A stretch of DNA of 64,000 nucleotides, from assembly GCF_019880635.1 (NCBI RefSeq), contig NZ_JAINVX010000002.1, positions 496,001 to 560,000 on the forward strand, in the 5' to 3' direction. The stretch comes from Hanstruepera marina (GTDB taxonomy: Bacteria; Bacteroidota; Bacteroidia; Flavobacteriales; Flavobacteriaceae). Below, one piece after another: positions 27,261 to 33,730 of the stretch. The notes under the pieces are model-generated. The model was not told the origin of the DNA. It worked only from the letters and a program-made list of their open reading frames with translations, and did no database searches. The stretch's first letter is position 1. Each line of letters starts with the position of its first letter. A program made the translations under genes and the position numbers.

Positions 27261-27296
27261 AGCTACCATTGAGGGCGAGAGTTCGAGGTGGTAGCT
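27261..27296 (+). promoter_or_regulatory. Leader hairpin with T-run, attenuator-like
   Basis: AGCTACCA (27261-27268) pairs exactly with TGGTAGCT (27289-27296), followed by TTTT and AAAC. The structure is an intrinsic-terminator shape 22 bp before the ATG of the excisionase-like gene. A CATATTTG element (27226-27233, seven of eight matches to TAnnTTTG) lies just upstream, so a short leader RNA ending at this hairpin is possible. Confidence 0.45.
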
Positions 27297-27318
27297 TTTT
27301 AAACTAAAATCATTGCGT

Positions 27319-27597
27319 ATGGCAGCAACAATTATCACTACCGAAGATCTTCGAGAATTTAAAAAAGAATTACTTGAAGACATCAAAGCAATCATGAATA
27401 ATCAATCAGGTTTCGCACCAAAAAAGTGGCTCAAATCACCAGAGGTTCGAGACCTGTTAAGTATCTCACCAGGAACATTACAAAATCTTCGTATCAATGG
27501 CACTTTGCCTTATACCAAAGTTGGTGGTGTTATCTATTATGACTATGAGGAAATTTTAAAGGTAATGGAAGAAAACCGCATCCATAACAAATTTTAG
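27319..27597 (+). CDS. Excisionase-like MerR/HTH_17 DNA-binding protein
   Basis: This 92-aa protein has an N-terminal helix (TTEDLREFKKELLEDIKAIMN) and a winged-helix domain: KKWLKSPEVRDLLSISPGTLQNLRINGTLPYTKVGGVIYYDYEEILKVMEE. The pattern (L-x-V-x-x-L-S-I-S-x-x-T-[IL]-x-x-[LY]-x-x-x-G-x-[IL]-P) is that of the excisionase/HTH_17 family common in Bacteroidota mobile elements. The ATG at 27319 is chosen over an upstream TTG. It likely aids excision and/or regulates the replication genes that follow on the same strand. Confidence 0.88.
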   Translation: MAATIITTEDLREFKKELLEDIKAIMNNQSGFAPKKWLKSPEVRDLLSISPGTLQNLRINGTLPYTKVGGVIYYDYEEILKVMEENRIHNKF

Positions 27598-27598
27598 T

Positions 27599-27633
27599 GT
27601 CATTGCGAGGAGCGTAGCTACGTGGCAATCTCA
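27599..27633 (+). repeat. REP-like palindromic element between two genes
   Basis: GTCATTGCGAGGAGCG-TAGCTACG-TGGCAATCTC has outer arms ATTGC/GCAAT and a central palindrome CGTAGCTACG. The TCATTGCGAGG...GCAATCTC pattern recurs as an extragenic palindrome in many Bacteroidota genomes. Here it fills the 41 bp between the HTH gene and the next start codon. Confidence 0.55.
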
Positions 27634-27638
27634 CTCAT

Positions 27639-28175
27639 ATGGAAGAAGTCAACTACATCAAACACCTTAACGCAGTTTTCAACCAATTCTCTAAAGACAG
27701 TCGTTTAAACCCCACACATATAAGCTTATATATTGCTCTATTTCAATTGTGGAATTTAAACCGATTTTTAGAAGAGTTTTTTATAAACCGTGATGAGGTT
27801 ATGCAGTTATCTAAAATAGGCTCTAAATCTACTTATCACAGATGCATCAAGGAATTAAATCATTGGAAATATATAATGTATTTCCCATCACACAATCCGT
27901 ATAGAGGGAGTAAAATTAAGATGCTCAAATTTGGGACAAGTTCTGGACAAGTAGTGGGACACAACTCTACTCAAATTGAGACAAGCAGTGGACAAGCACT
28001 GGTACCTATATATAAACATATACAAACTATAGAAAACAAAAACATTAATAAACAGAAAAATTTTAAAAATTCAGATTTTAAAGATTCTGAAAATAACAGC
28101 AAACATAACAGCAGTATCCCAAATTCGGACAACCTAAAGACTACTAAAAATAAAAACTACAACGAGCCTTTATGA
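27639..28175 (+). CDS. DnaD/RepA-like replication protein (winged helix)
   Basis: This 178-aa protein has a winged-helix domain in residues 1-95: YIKHLNAVFNQFSKDSRLNPTHISLYIALFQLWN, then MQLSKIGSKSTYHRCIKELNHWKYIMY. The C-terminal half is low-complexity, rich in Ser, Asn and Lys. This is the usual plan of replication-initiation or primosomal DnaD-like proteins on Bacteroidota elements. It is almost always followed by a DnaC-like ATPase, as here with a 4-bp overlap. Together they suggest that the element can load a replicative helicase after excision. Confidence 0.75.
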   Translation: MEEVNYIKHLNAVFNQFSKDSRLNPTHISLYIALFQLWNLNRFLEEFFINRDEVMQLSKIGSKSTYHRCIKELNHWKYIMYFPSHNPYRGSKIKMLKFGTSSGQVVGHNSTQIETSSGQALVPIYKHIQTIENKNINKQKNFKNSDFKDSENNSKHNSSIPNSDNLKTTKNKNYNEPL

Positions 28176-28834
28176 AAAATGAGCAACCACATATCATTAT
28201 CGAAAAAGGAGTGCAATACAAACTTGGCGAACTCAAAGACAATCATATCCATTATGATTTCAAGAGCATACTCATTTACCTCGATGCAAAAGGGAAATTG
28301 ATGTTTGGTAAAAACTTCAAGATTTATGAAGAAGATGAGGTGGTACTTTACAAACTGTGTATCTATTTCATTCGTGATTTTGAAGCCTGTGCAAAACTAA
28401 ATATAGATCCAAACAAAGGTGTTTTATTATCTGGTCCAGTTGGTTGTGGTAAAACCAGTTTAATGAAACTGTTAAGGTATATTGTGCCTCACCATAAACC
28501 GTATGAAGTTATTCCAGCAAGAAATATCACGTTTGCATTTAACAATATTGGCTACAAAACCATTCAAGAATACGGAAACAGCAATTTCTATTGTTTTGAC
28601 GATTTGGGTGTAGAAACAACAGGTCGCCATTTTGGAAAGGATTGTAATGTAATGGGCGAAATCCTCTTATCTCGCTACGATTTATTTCTTCAGCGAAAAA
28701 TTAGAACCCACGCCACAACAAACTTAAATGCTCAAGAATTGGAAGAACGCTATGGTAATAGGGTTCGCTCAAGAATGCGCCAACTTTTCAATTTAATTGC
28801 TTTTGATAAAGAAAGTGTTGATAAGAGAAAATAA
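28172..28834 (+). CDS. DnaC-like AAA+ helicase-loader ATPase
   Basis: This 220-aa AAA+ ATPase has Walker A GPVGCGKTS at about residues 89-97, Walker B FYCFDDLG near 144-151, and a sensor-1 region RTHATTNLNAQELEERYGNRVRSRMRQLF that includes the arginine-finger box typical of DnaC and IstB relatives. The start overlaps the preceding gene (ATGA), so the pair is coupled. In phage and plasmid systems such proteins deliver the host DnaB helicase to an origin. Candidate origin repeats follow within 250 bp. Confidence 0.87.
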   Translation: MKNEQPHIIIEKGVQYKLGELKDNHIHYDFKSILIYLDAKGKLMFGKNFKIYEEDEVVLYKLCIYFIRDFEACAKLNIDPNKGVLLSGPVGCGKTSLMKLLRYIVPHHKPYEVIPARNITFAFNNIGYKTIQEYGNSNFYCFDDLGVETTGRHFGKDCNVMGEILLSRYDLFLQRKIRTHATTNLNAQELEERYGNRVRSRMRQLFNLIAFDKESVDKRK

Positions 28835-28887
28835 AGGACAACACCACCTCAACACCGACAAATCTACGCTAAAACACCAAATTAAAC

Positions 28888-29072
28888 TTTGGCAAAAAAC
28901 TCAAAATTTGCCAAAACTTAATTACTCTTTGAATAAACCAATTTTTAGTAACAAAAGTAAGTTTTGCCCACGTCTTTAAAACGAGGGCAATTTTTACCCT
29001 TGTGTGTAAAACGAGAGTAATTTTTCACTATATTTACCTTTGTATTAACATCAAGGACGTTTAACGCCCTTG
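28888..29072. repeat. Cluster of inverted and direct repeats: candidate origin or operator
   Basis: Three structures lie between the ATPase and fic genes. TTTGGCAAA (28888-28896) faces TTTGCCAAA (28907-28915). A 19-bp unit TAAAACGAGnGnAATTTTT is present at 28977-28995 and 29007-29025 with 17 of 19 identical, 30 bp apart. CAAGGACGTT-T-AACGCCCTTG (29052-29072) is a palindrome with one mismatch. The direct repeats and position beside replication genes fit an iteron-type origin. The last palindrome, 26 bp before the fic start, fits an operator. Confidence 0.5.
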
Positions 29073-29098
29073 TTCAAAACAAAAAAATAGGTAATAAA

Positions 29099-30181
29099 AT
29101 GAGTTATAATCCCGAAGTGCCATATAATAGTTTACCACTACTTCCACCAACGGCAGAAGTAGAGAGTATGACCATACTTAAAAAAAACATTACGGCCAGT
29201 AGGGCATTGTCAGAATTAAAAGGAGCAATAACCAATCTCCCTAATCCAACATTATTTATTGACACTATTAACTTGCAGGAAGCCCGAGCAAGTTCTGCCA
29301 TAGAAAACATTATAACAACCCAGGATGAACTGTTTAAAGCTTCAATTGCAGACTTAAAAAGTAATAACCCAGCGACTAAAGAGGTAATTCACTATAAGGA
29401 TGCATTATGGTATGGGGTAGAACAGATTGAAAACAGACCAGTGCTTACAACAAATCTCTTTATAGCAGTAATGCGCATAATAAAAGAGAATAAATCTGGT
29501 ATTAGAAATGCTCCGGGAACACAGCTTAAGAATCCAGCTACCAACCAAGTCATTTACACACCACCTGAAGGGGAAGAAAACATCAGGAAAAAACTAAAAA
29601 ATCTGGAAGATTTCATTCATGCCGAAGATGATATAGATCCTTTGGTTAAAATGGCCATCATTCATTATCAGTTTGAAGCCATCCACCCATTTTTTGACGG
29701 AAATGGACGTACAGGAAGAATCATTCTTTTGCTATATCTAAAACTTACAGGTTTATTGGATTTACCTGCATTATATTTAAGTAGTTACATAATTGAGCAT
29801 AAAAACGATTATTATACAAATCTTCGGAACGTTACCGAAAATGATAATTGGGAAGCTTGGATTTTGTATATGCTGGATATGGTAGAGGAAACAGCCTTAA
29901 AAGGACGTCAACAAATCGCTGATATAGAAAGGCTAATGAATGAAATGGGCGCCGAAATTCAAGAAAAATTACCGAAAATATATTCAAAAGATTTGTTGGA
30001 AGTACTGTTTAAGTTGCCTTATACCAAACGGAATCAATTGGAGAGTGCCGGTTTGGGTAATTTAAAAACAGTTGGTAATTATTTAAAAGAGTTGGAAGCC
30101 AACGGCTTCCTCACAAGTGAACAAGTAGGTAAAGAAAAGCTATATCTTAATTTTAGATTGTTGGAAGTATTAAAGGGTTAA
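29099..30181 (+). CDS. Fic-family AMP-transferase with N-terminal autoinhibitory helix
   Basis: This 360-aa protein has the Fic/DOC core with the full motif HPFFDGNGRTGR at residues 196-207. An N-terminal helix carries SSAIEN (65-70), the [ST]xxxE[GN] inhibitory motif of class II Fic proteins, so it should be self-inhibited. The C-terminal 75 residues look like a winged helix (LPYTKRNQLESAGLGNLKTVGNYLKELEANGFLTS). This three-part plan (Fic_N, Fic, wHTH) is widespread. It could modify host proteins or regulate its own transcription. It lies between the replication module and the defence-like operon, convergent with the latter, and has a palindrome just upstream. Confidence 0.93.
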   Translation: MSYNPEVPYNSLPLLPPTAEVESMTILKKNITASRALSELKGAITNLPNPTLFIDTINLQEARASSAIENIITTQDELFKASIADLKSNNPATKEVIHYKDALWYGVEQIENRPVLTTNLFIAVMRIIKENKSGIRNAPGTQLKNPATNQVIYTPPEGEENIRKKLKNLEDFIHAEDDIDPLVKMAIIHYQFEAIHPFFDGNGRTGRIILLLYLKLTGLLDLPALYLSSYIIEHKNDYYTNLRNVTENDNWEAWILYMLDMVEETALKGRQQIADIERLMNEMGAEIQEKLPKIYSKDLLEVLFKLPYTKRNQLESAGLGNLKTVGNYLKELEANGFLTSEQVGKEKLYLNFRLLEVLKG

Positions 30182-30215
30182 AAAAACTCTATTGAAAAAG
30201 TGAAGGATGGATTTT

Positions 30216-30881
30216 TTAAGAGCTTATTCCAGCTAATTTAGCTTTAAAAATTTCTAAATCTAATTTAAGTATTTCTTTTCCAAAAGGTTTTAATTTTTCT
30301 ACAGTTATCCAGCAGCATTTTTTATATTTTGGGCCACCACAAATAGGGCACTGTTTGTTTCTTTCTGTTTTAAATACCCCTAAAGAACAGTTTATGTATT
30401 TTACAATTAATTCGCAATCGGTTAAATTAAATTCTTCTTTATAAAATTGTACTACACCATCAGCATCATGTTCGTATTCTTCACCTGCATAGGATTCAGT
30501 TTTAATTTTATATTGATGATTTGCAAAAAATGGATAAACATATTTTTTATAAAAACTTATTAAAGTAATTCCTTTTCTTTTCTCAAGCATTAACTTATGG
30601 TGTATATCCAAGCAGCATTTCCCTTTTTTTGAAATGTGAAAATCATCATCACGTTCAATTTTAGTACTACTTTCATAGACTTCAGGAACGACATGGGGAT
30701 ATCCTAATTCTGGAATAACTATCCTTACTTCATAATCATTCCAGAAATCTCCATTCGTGTCAATTACATTGATAACACCATCTAAAACTAAATAGCCGTC
30801 ATTAGTTTTATCTGCATTAATAATAAAATTGAAGTATGTATTTAGAAAATCAGTTAAATCCTTATTTAATCTGGTATTCAT
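30216..30881 (-). CDS. E2-like (ubiquitin-conjugating fold) protein with SEC-C zinc motif
   Basis: This 221-aa protein has two parts. Residues 25-120 read like a UBC/E2 domain: VRIVIPELGYPHVVPEVYES (the YPxxxPxV strand), FHISKKGKCCLDIHHK with H82 and C90 at the position of the E2 catalytic cysteine (H...G-x-x-C-L-D-I), and ITLISFYKKYVYPFF. Residues 178-190 (CPICGGPKYKKCC) form a SEC-C-type zinc-binding motif. The middle motif EYEHDADGVVQFYKEEF recalls related bacterial E2-like/SEC-C proteins. No E1 or ubiquitin-like gene is nearby. Its start overlaps the cyclase stop by 1 bp, so it belongs to the same operon. A conjugating role is inferred from fold and context only. Confidence 0.68.
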   Translation of the reverse strand: MNTRLNKDLTDFLNTYFNFIINADKTNDGYLVLDGVINVIDTNGDFWNDYEVRIVIPELGYPHVVPEVYESSTKIERDDDFHISKKGKCCLDIHHKLMLEKRKGITLISFYKKYVYPFFANHQYKIKTESYAGEEYEHDADGVVQFYKEEFNLTDCELIVKYINCSLGVFKTERNKQCPICGGPKYKKCCWITVEKLKPFGKEILKLDLEIFKAKLAGISS

Positions 30882-31864
30882 TAGAATTTAAAATATGGCT
30901 TACTTATCTTGGCAATTGGGCTTAAATAAGCAGGGTTAAGTGATGAGCTTTTTGTATTGCCAATATTTAAAAGCAAATTGCCATCAATATTTTGTTTAGC
31001 AAAATCATTATCAACTAAATATCTCTCCCAATCAAAATCATAATGATTATAAAATCTTCCATCTTCATGGTCCCATATAGGTTTGGGTTTTTGTTTAAAA
31101 TATTTGTTAGTGGATGAAAGTTGATTGAAAATGTGCTGTCCGACAACAATACCATTACTTAACGCTGTCGCTTGCATTTTAGGGGCTAAACTAGTATGTA
31201 AACTACAGGTTGTTACTTCACCAGATTCACCTAACCCAGAATACATCCATAATACTTGATTATCATGACCTAAATCTAATCCAGTTCTTGTATAAATATC
31301 TTTAATGCCATTAGATTCAAAATAATCCTTGAGGTCATTCTTGACAAAATATGATATCATTGAAAAGGCTTTTAAAGCATCCTTTGTGGCTTGACTTTTT
31401 TCGATATTTTTTCCGCCAAAGTAAACCATAAGGCCGTCACCTTGAATTCTATGTACATAGCCGCCACAAAGGTTAACAGCGAATATAGATGCTTTTACTA
31501 TGCCTTCTGTAATTAAAGCAACTGTAGCCAATGTAAATCGGTTATGTAATTGGGTGCTTTTTTGCACATCGACAAATCCTGATATTATCCAATGTTTTTC
31601 AGTAATAGTTGTACCCCTTAAATGGCCAAAATCGGGGTGATGTCCAAGTCTAGGTAAATTGGTTATAGTAGGTGTTCCATGCCCTTTGACTAATTGCACG
31701 GATTCATTTAGATTTTCTAAACCAGGAAGTTCGCTTCGAAGATCTTGAATATAACCCAAGTCGTAATCTTCATCTGGTGCATTACTAAAAAATCTATTAC
31801 TGTATTTAGGATCTTTATCTACAGCTTTTTTTATAACGTCTAAATAAGGGTTAAAAATGTTCAT
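30881..31864 (-). CDS. pycC: Class III nucleotide cyclase, PycC-like (candidate Pycsar cyclase)
   Basis: This 327-aa soluble protein has a class III cyclase domain at about residues 90-260. The metal-binding aspartates are D99 in SGFVDVQKSTQLHNR and D143 in VHRIQGDGLMVYFGG. The usual transition-state N/R pair region reads CSLHTSLAPKMQATA, with Thr/His and Lys instead of Asn and Arg. Residues 190-215 (YTRTGLDLGHDNQVLW) match the strand following the dimer interface. There is no transmembrane or sensor domain. A stand-alone cyclase next to a DUF5706-type membrane protein is the Pycsar arrangement, in which cCMP or cUMP is made on infection. The product nucleotide cannot be told from the sequence by eye. 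Confidence 0.85.
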   Translation of the reverse strand: MNIFNPYLDVIKKAVDKDPKYSNRFFSNAPDEDYDLGYIQDLRSELPGLENLNESVQLVKGHGTPTITNLPRLGHHPDFGHLRGTTITEKHWIISGFVDVQKSTQLHNRFTLATVALITEGIVKASIFAVNLCGGYVHRIQGDGLMVYFGGKNIEKSQATKDALKAFSMISYFVKNDLKDYFESNGIKDIYTRTGLDLGHDNQVLWMYSGLGESGEVTTCSLHTSLAPKMQATALSNGIVVGQHIFNQLSSTNKYFKQKPKPIWDHEDGRFYNHYDFDWERYLVDNDFAKQNIDGNLLLNIGNTKSSSLNPAYLSPIAKISKPYFKF

Positions 31865-31875
31865 GATTTTTGTGT

Positions 31876-32364
31876 TTATGAATTAATTAAAATTGTTAAA
31901 AGTATAATGAGCAACAAGGCAAATTGAGCAACAAGAAGTATTCCGGCAAATTTTAACCTAGTAAACTTCTTTGTTAATCCTTTTGAAAGAATATAGGTTT
32001 GTGACCTTAAATCTTTTAACTCATCTTTTTCCGAGTATTCTTCTGATGTTTTACTAAATTCAGATTCTTTCATTTGTGAAACCGAACCAAAATAATAAAG
32101 GGAATCTGGCTTTTTTGAAAAAAATGGAATACTCGCTAGCGACAAGATAATTAAGCTAACAACTCCTGTTAATAGCAAAAGACTAATACAGAACTTTCCA
32201 AATCCTGACATTTCACAAACCAAATTAGTTTGTGTTAATAGTACTATGATACCTCCAGTAATGAAAGTATTAATGGCAATATAAACCGCCGATTTATTGT
32301 TTACACTATCAAAATAATGGTCAAATCTGCCTATGGTGTATTGTAATCTATCTTTTTCCATCAT
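31876..32364 (-). CDS. pycTM: PycTM-like membrane effector (DUF5706/Pycsar effector type)
   Basis: This 162-aa protein starts MMEKDRLQYTIGRFDHYFDSVNNK, the N-terminal phrase of Pycsar membrane effectors. Transmembrane segments follow at about 25-45 and 57-82, then a charged cytoplasmic loop (about 83-135, rich in Glu and Ser) and a third helix at 138-160. In Pycsar the effector senses the cyclic pyrimidine nucleotide and disrupts the inner membrane, killing the infected cell. The start overlaps the upstream LRAT-like gene by 17 bp, and the cyclase gene starts 11 bp after its stop. The identification rests on recognising the family by pattern. Confidence 0.83.
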   Translation of the reverse strand: MMEKDRLQYTIGRFDHYFDSVNNKSAVYIAINTFITGGIIVLLTQTNLVCEMSGFGKFCISLLLLTGVVSLIILSLASIPFFSKKPDSLYYFGSVSQMKESEFSKTSEEYSEKDELKDLRSQTYILSKGLTKKFTRLKFAGILLVAQFALLLIILLTILINS

Positions 32365-32773
32365 CGCTTGTGATTAATTTAAATGCTACAAACCCGAGTG
32401 CAATTAAAAATCCATTGGTAACTTGACTACTTGATTCTTTACCATATTGTACCCAGTTTGCAAAATGCTCACAGTTAAAACCGAGAAAACTATATTTATG
32501 CCCAAGTTTTTGTCTTGCTCTTATAATGGCTTGTTGTATTTGAAATTGATTACCTGTAAAACGTCTTACTTTTACAGGCTGATATTCCTTTAGGAGTTCC
32601 AATAACTCATAATGCGAAATTTGTTTAACGCAGCCTTTAAGGTTTCCAACAAAAACTCCACTTCCAAGATGTACGACATAGTGATCTAAAATGCGTCCTA
32701 TACCAGTCTTTTTTTTAGCTACAACCACATCTATAGGCTGTAAACTGTTTATTAGTTGTAAATAATTCGTCAT
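32348..32773 (-). CDS. LRAT/NlpC-P60-like papain-fold protein with C-terminal membrane helix
   Basis: This 141-aa protein shows the circularly permuted papain-fold signature of LRAT-domain proteins: an HYVVHLGSGVFVG strand with H31 near the start, and GFNCEHFANWVQYGKESSSQV with the predicted nucleophile C101 (NCEHF). Residues 119-134 (TNGFLIALGFVAFKLI) form a single membrane-inserting helix, as in eukaryotic LRAT-like acyltransferases. Activity could be acyl transfer on lipids or proteins, or thiol-peptidase cleavage. It is the second gene of the cyclase operon and overlaps the membrane-effector gene. A protease partner for the E2-like protein is one speculative reading. Confidence 0.75.
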   Translation of the reverse strand: MTNYLQLINSLQPIDVVVAKKKTGIGRILDHYVVHLGSGVFVGNLKGCVKQISHYELLELLKEYQPVKVRRFTGNQFQIQQAIIRARQKLGHKYSFLGFNCEHFANWVQYGKESSSQVTNGFLIALGFVAFKLITSDDGKR

Positions 32774-32784
32774 ATTATAAGTAC

Positions 32785-32961
32785 TTATTTTTCTTTTCTA
32801 ACACCCTTAAAAGGAGTTTTACTGGAAGTTTTGCCATCCATAAACCGTCCTGTTTCTGTATCACGCTTTACCCAAACATTAGTTTTTGGATTTTTTACTT
32901 GCGAGCGTCCTTTAACTGCTCCGTGTCTTCGGTTGTCACCGCTTTTTCCGTTTGTTGCCAT
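32785..32961 (-). CDS. Small basic protein, first gene of the cyclase operon
   Basis: An ATG at 32961 opens a 58-aa frame ending in TAA at 32787-32785. The product begins MATNGKSGDNRRHGAVKGR, continues through SQVKNPKTNVWVKRDTETG and ends KTPFKGVRKEK. It is rich in Lys, Arg and Gly and has no hydrophobic segment. Very similar small proteins with the phrases KGRSQ, NPKT, KRD..TGxFMD and FKGVRKE occur in many bacteria with no known function. The gene lies 11 bp before the LRAT-like gene on the same strand. The highly basic composition suggests nucleic-acid binding, which is untested. Confidence 0.75.
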   Translation of the reverse strand: MATNGKSGDNRRHGAVKGRSQVKNPKTNVWVKRDTETGRFMDGKTSSKTPFKGVRKEK

Positions 32962-33036
32962 CTTAATAAAATTTTGTGTACTTTAACATCATTAATGCCT
33001 CAAACTTTTTGGGGCGTTATATTTATATGAACAAAG

Positions 33037-33059
33037 TGTGACAAAAAATATTTGTCACA
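33037..33059. promoter_or_regulatory. Perfect inverted-repeat operator in the divergent promoter region
   Basis: TGTGACAAA (33037-33045), AAATA, TTTGTCACA (33051-33059): a perfect 9-bp inverted repeat with a 5-bp spacer. It lies between the cyclase operon (first ATG 32961) and the divergent sigma-like gene (ATG 33085), and it overlaps an AATATTTG element (33048-33054) resembling a -7 box for the latter. A weaker hairpin, GCCTCAAA-CTT-TTTGGGGC, is at 32997-33015. Confidence 0.65.
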
Positions 33060-33084
33060 GAAAACACATATCATTATAGTGATT

Positions 33085-33729
33085 ATGGATATAGAATTTC
33101 ATTTACTTGCTATTTCCGAAAAGGAGACACATTTAAAAGAATCTAAAACTTCTTTTTCTATTATTTATGAGCATTTTAGAAAGTTTCTGTATAATGTGAT
33201 AATAAAAAACATCCATTATAAGTCGCATAAAGAAGAATTTGCTAAAACAATACTTAATGAAGTATTTTGCTATGTTTGGAACAATCCTTTAGCGTGGGAA
33301 TTCAATCAAAAAAAGCATAAATCACCTGACTCCGGTTTTAAAGCATACTTATCTACAATTGCTTACTACAAAACATTGGAGTACTTAAGGGCTAATGAAT
33401 CATATTTAAAGAATGAGATGCCAAAAGTTGATGATGTTAACAATGATTGGCTCTTCAATTTAGAAGCTAATGAATATGAAACTTTAGAAAGCGAATTACA
33501 AAAAAAGAATAATGTTCTGGATGGTATTTTAGCTAATCTGGAACCAAAAAAACAAGACATTGTAAGGGTTTATTTTCAACTTTATGAAGGAGGCAAAAAA
33601 ATGAGAAGTGAGAACATAAAGTTAATGGAGTCTATGTTTAACACAACTTGGGATAATATTCGGCAAATAATTTCTCGTGTTAAAAAGCAAATTAAAGAAG
33701 CAGCAAAAAAGACAACTAAAATTCAATAA
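33085..33729 (+). CDS. Sigma-70-like (ECF-type) regulatory protein
   Basis: The ATG at 33085 gives a 214-aa protein (MDIEFHLLAISEKETHLK...); the longer frame from 33052 would start inside the operator palindrome. Residues 25-115 resemble sigma region 2 (FAKTILNEVFCYVWNNP, FKAYLSTIAYYKTLEYLR), and residues 145-210 resemble region 4 (LANLEPKKQDIVRVYFQLYEGG, MFNTTWDNIRQIISRVKKQI). It is a divergent ECF-like factor without the usual tight motifs. The gene is followed at once by a small acidic protein and an ImmA/IrrE peptidase. As the gene divergent from the cyclase operon, it is a good candidate for its regulator. Confidence 0.68.
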   Translation: MDIEFHLLAISEKETHLKESKTSFSIIYEHFRKFLYNVIIKNIHYKSHKEEFAKTILNEVFCYVWNNPLAWEFNQKKHKSPDSGFKAYLSTIAYYKTLEYLRANESYLKNEMPKVDDVNNDWLFNLEANEYETLESELQKKNNVLDGILANLEPKKQDIVRVYFQLYEGGKKMRSENIKLMESMFNTTWDNIRQIISRVKKQIKEAAKKTTKIQ

Positions 33730-33730
33730 A

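Noticed and set aside
30216-32773. Reading the operon as CBASS
   Set aside because: The nucleotide enzyme is a class III cyclase with FVDV and GDG motifs, not a CD-NTase with a GS...D-x-D site. No E1 or JAB gene is present.
33037-33059. CRP site (TGTGA...TCACA)
   Set aside because: The half-sites match, but the spacing of 13 bp between them is too long for a normal CRP or FNR site.
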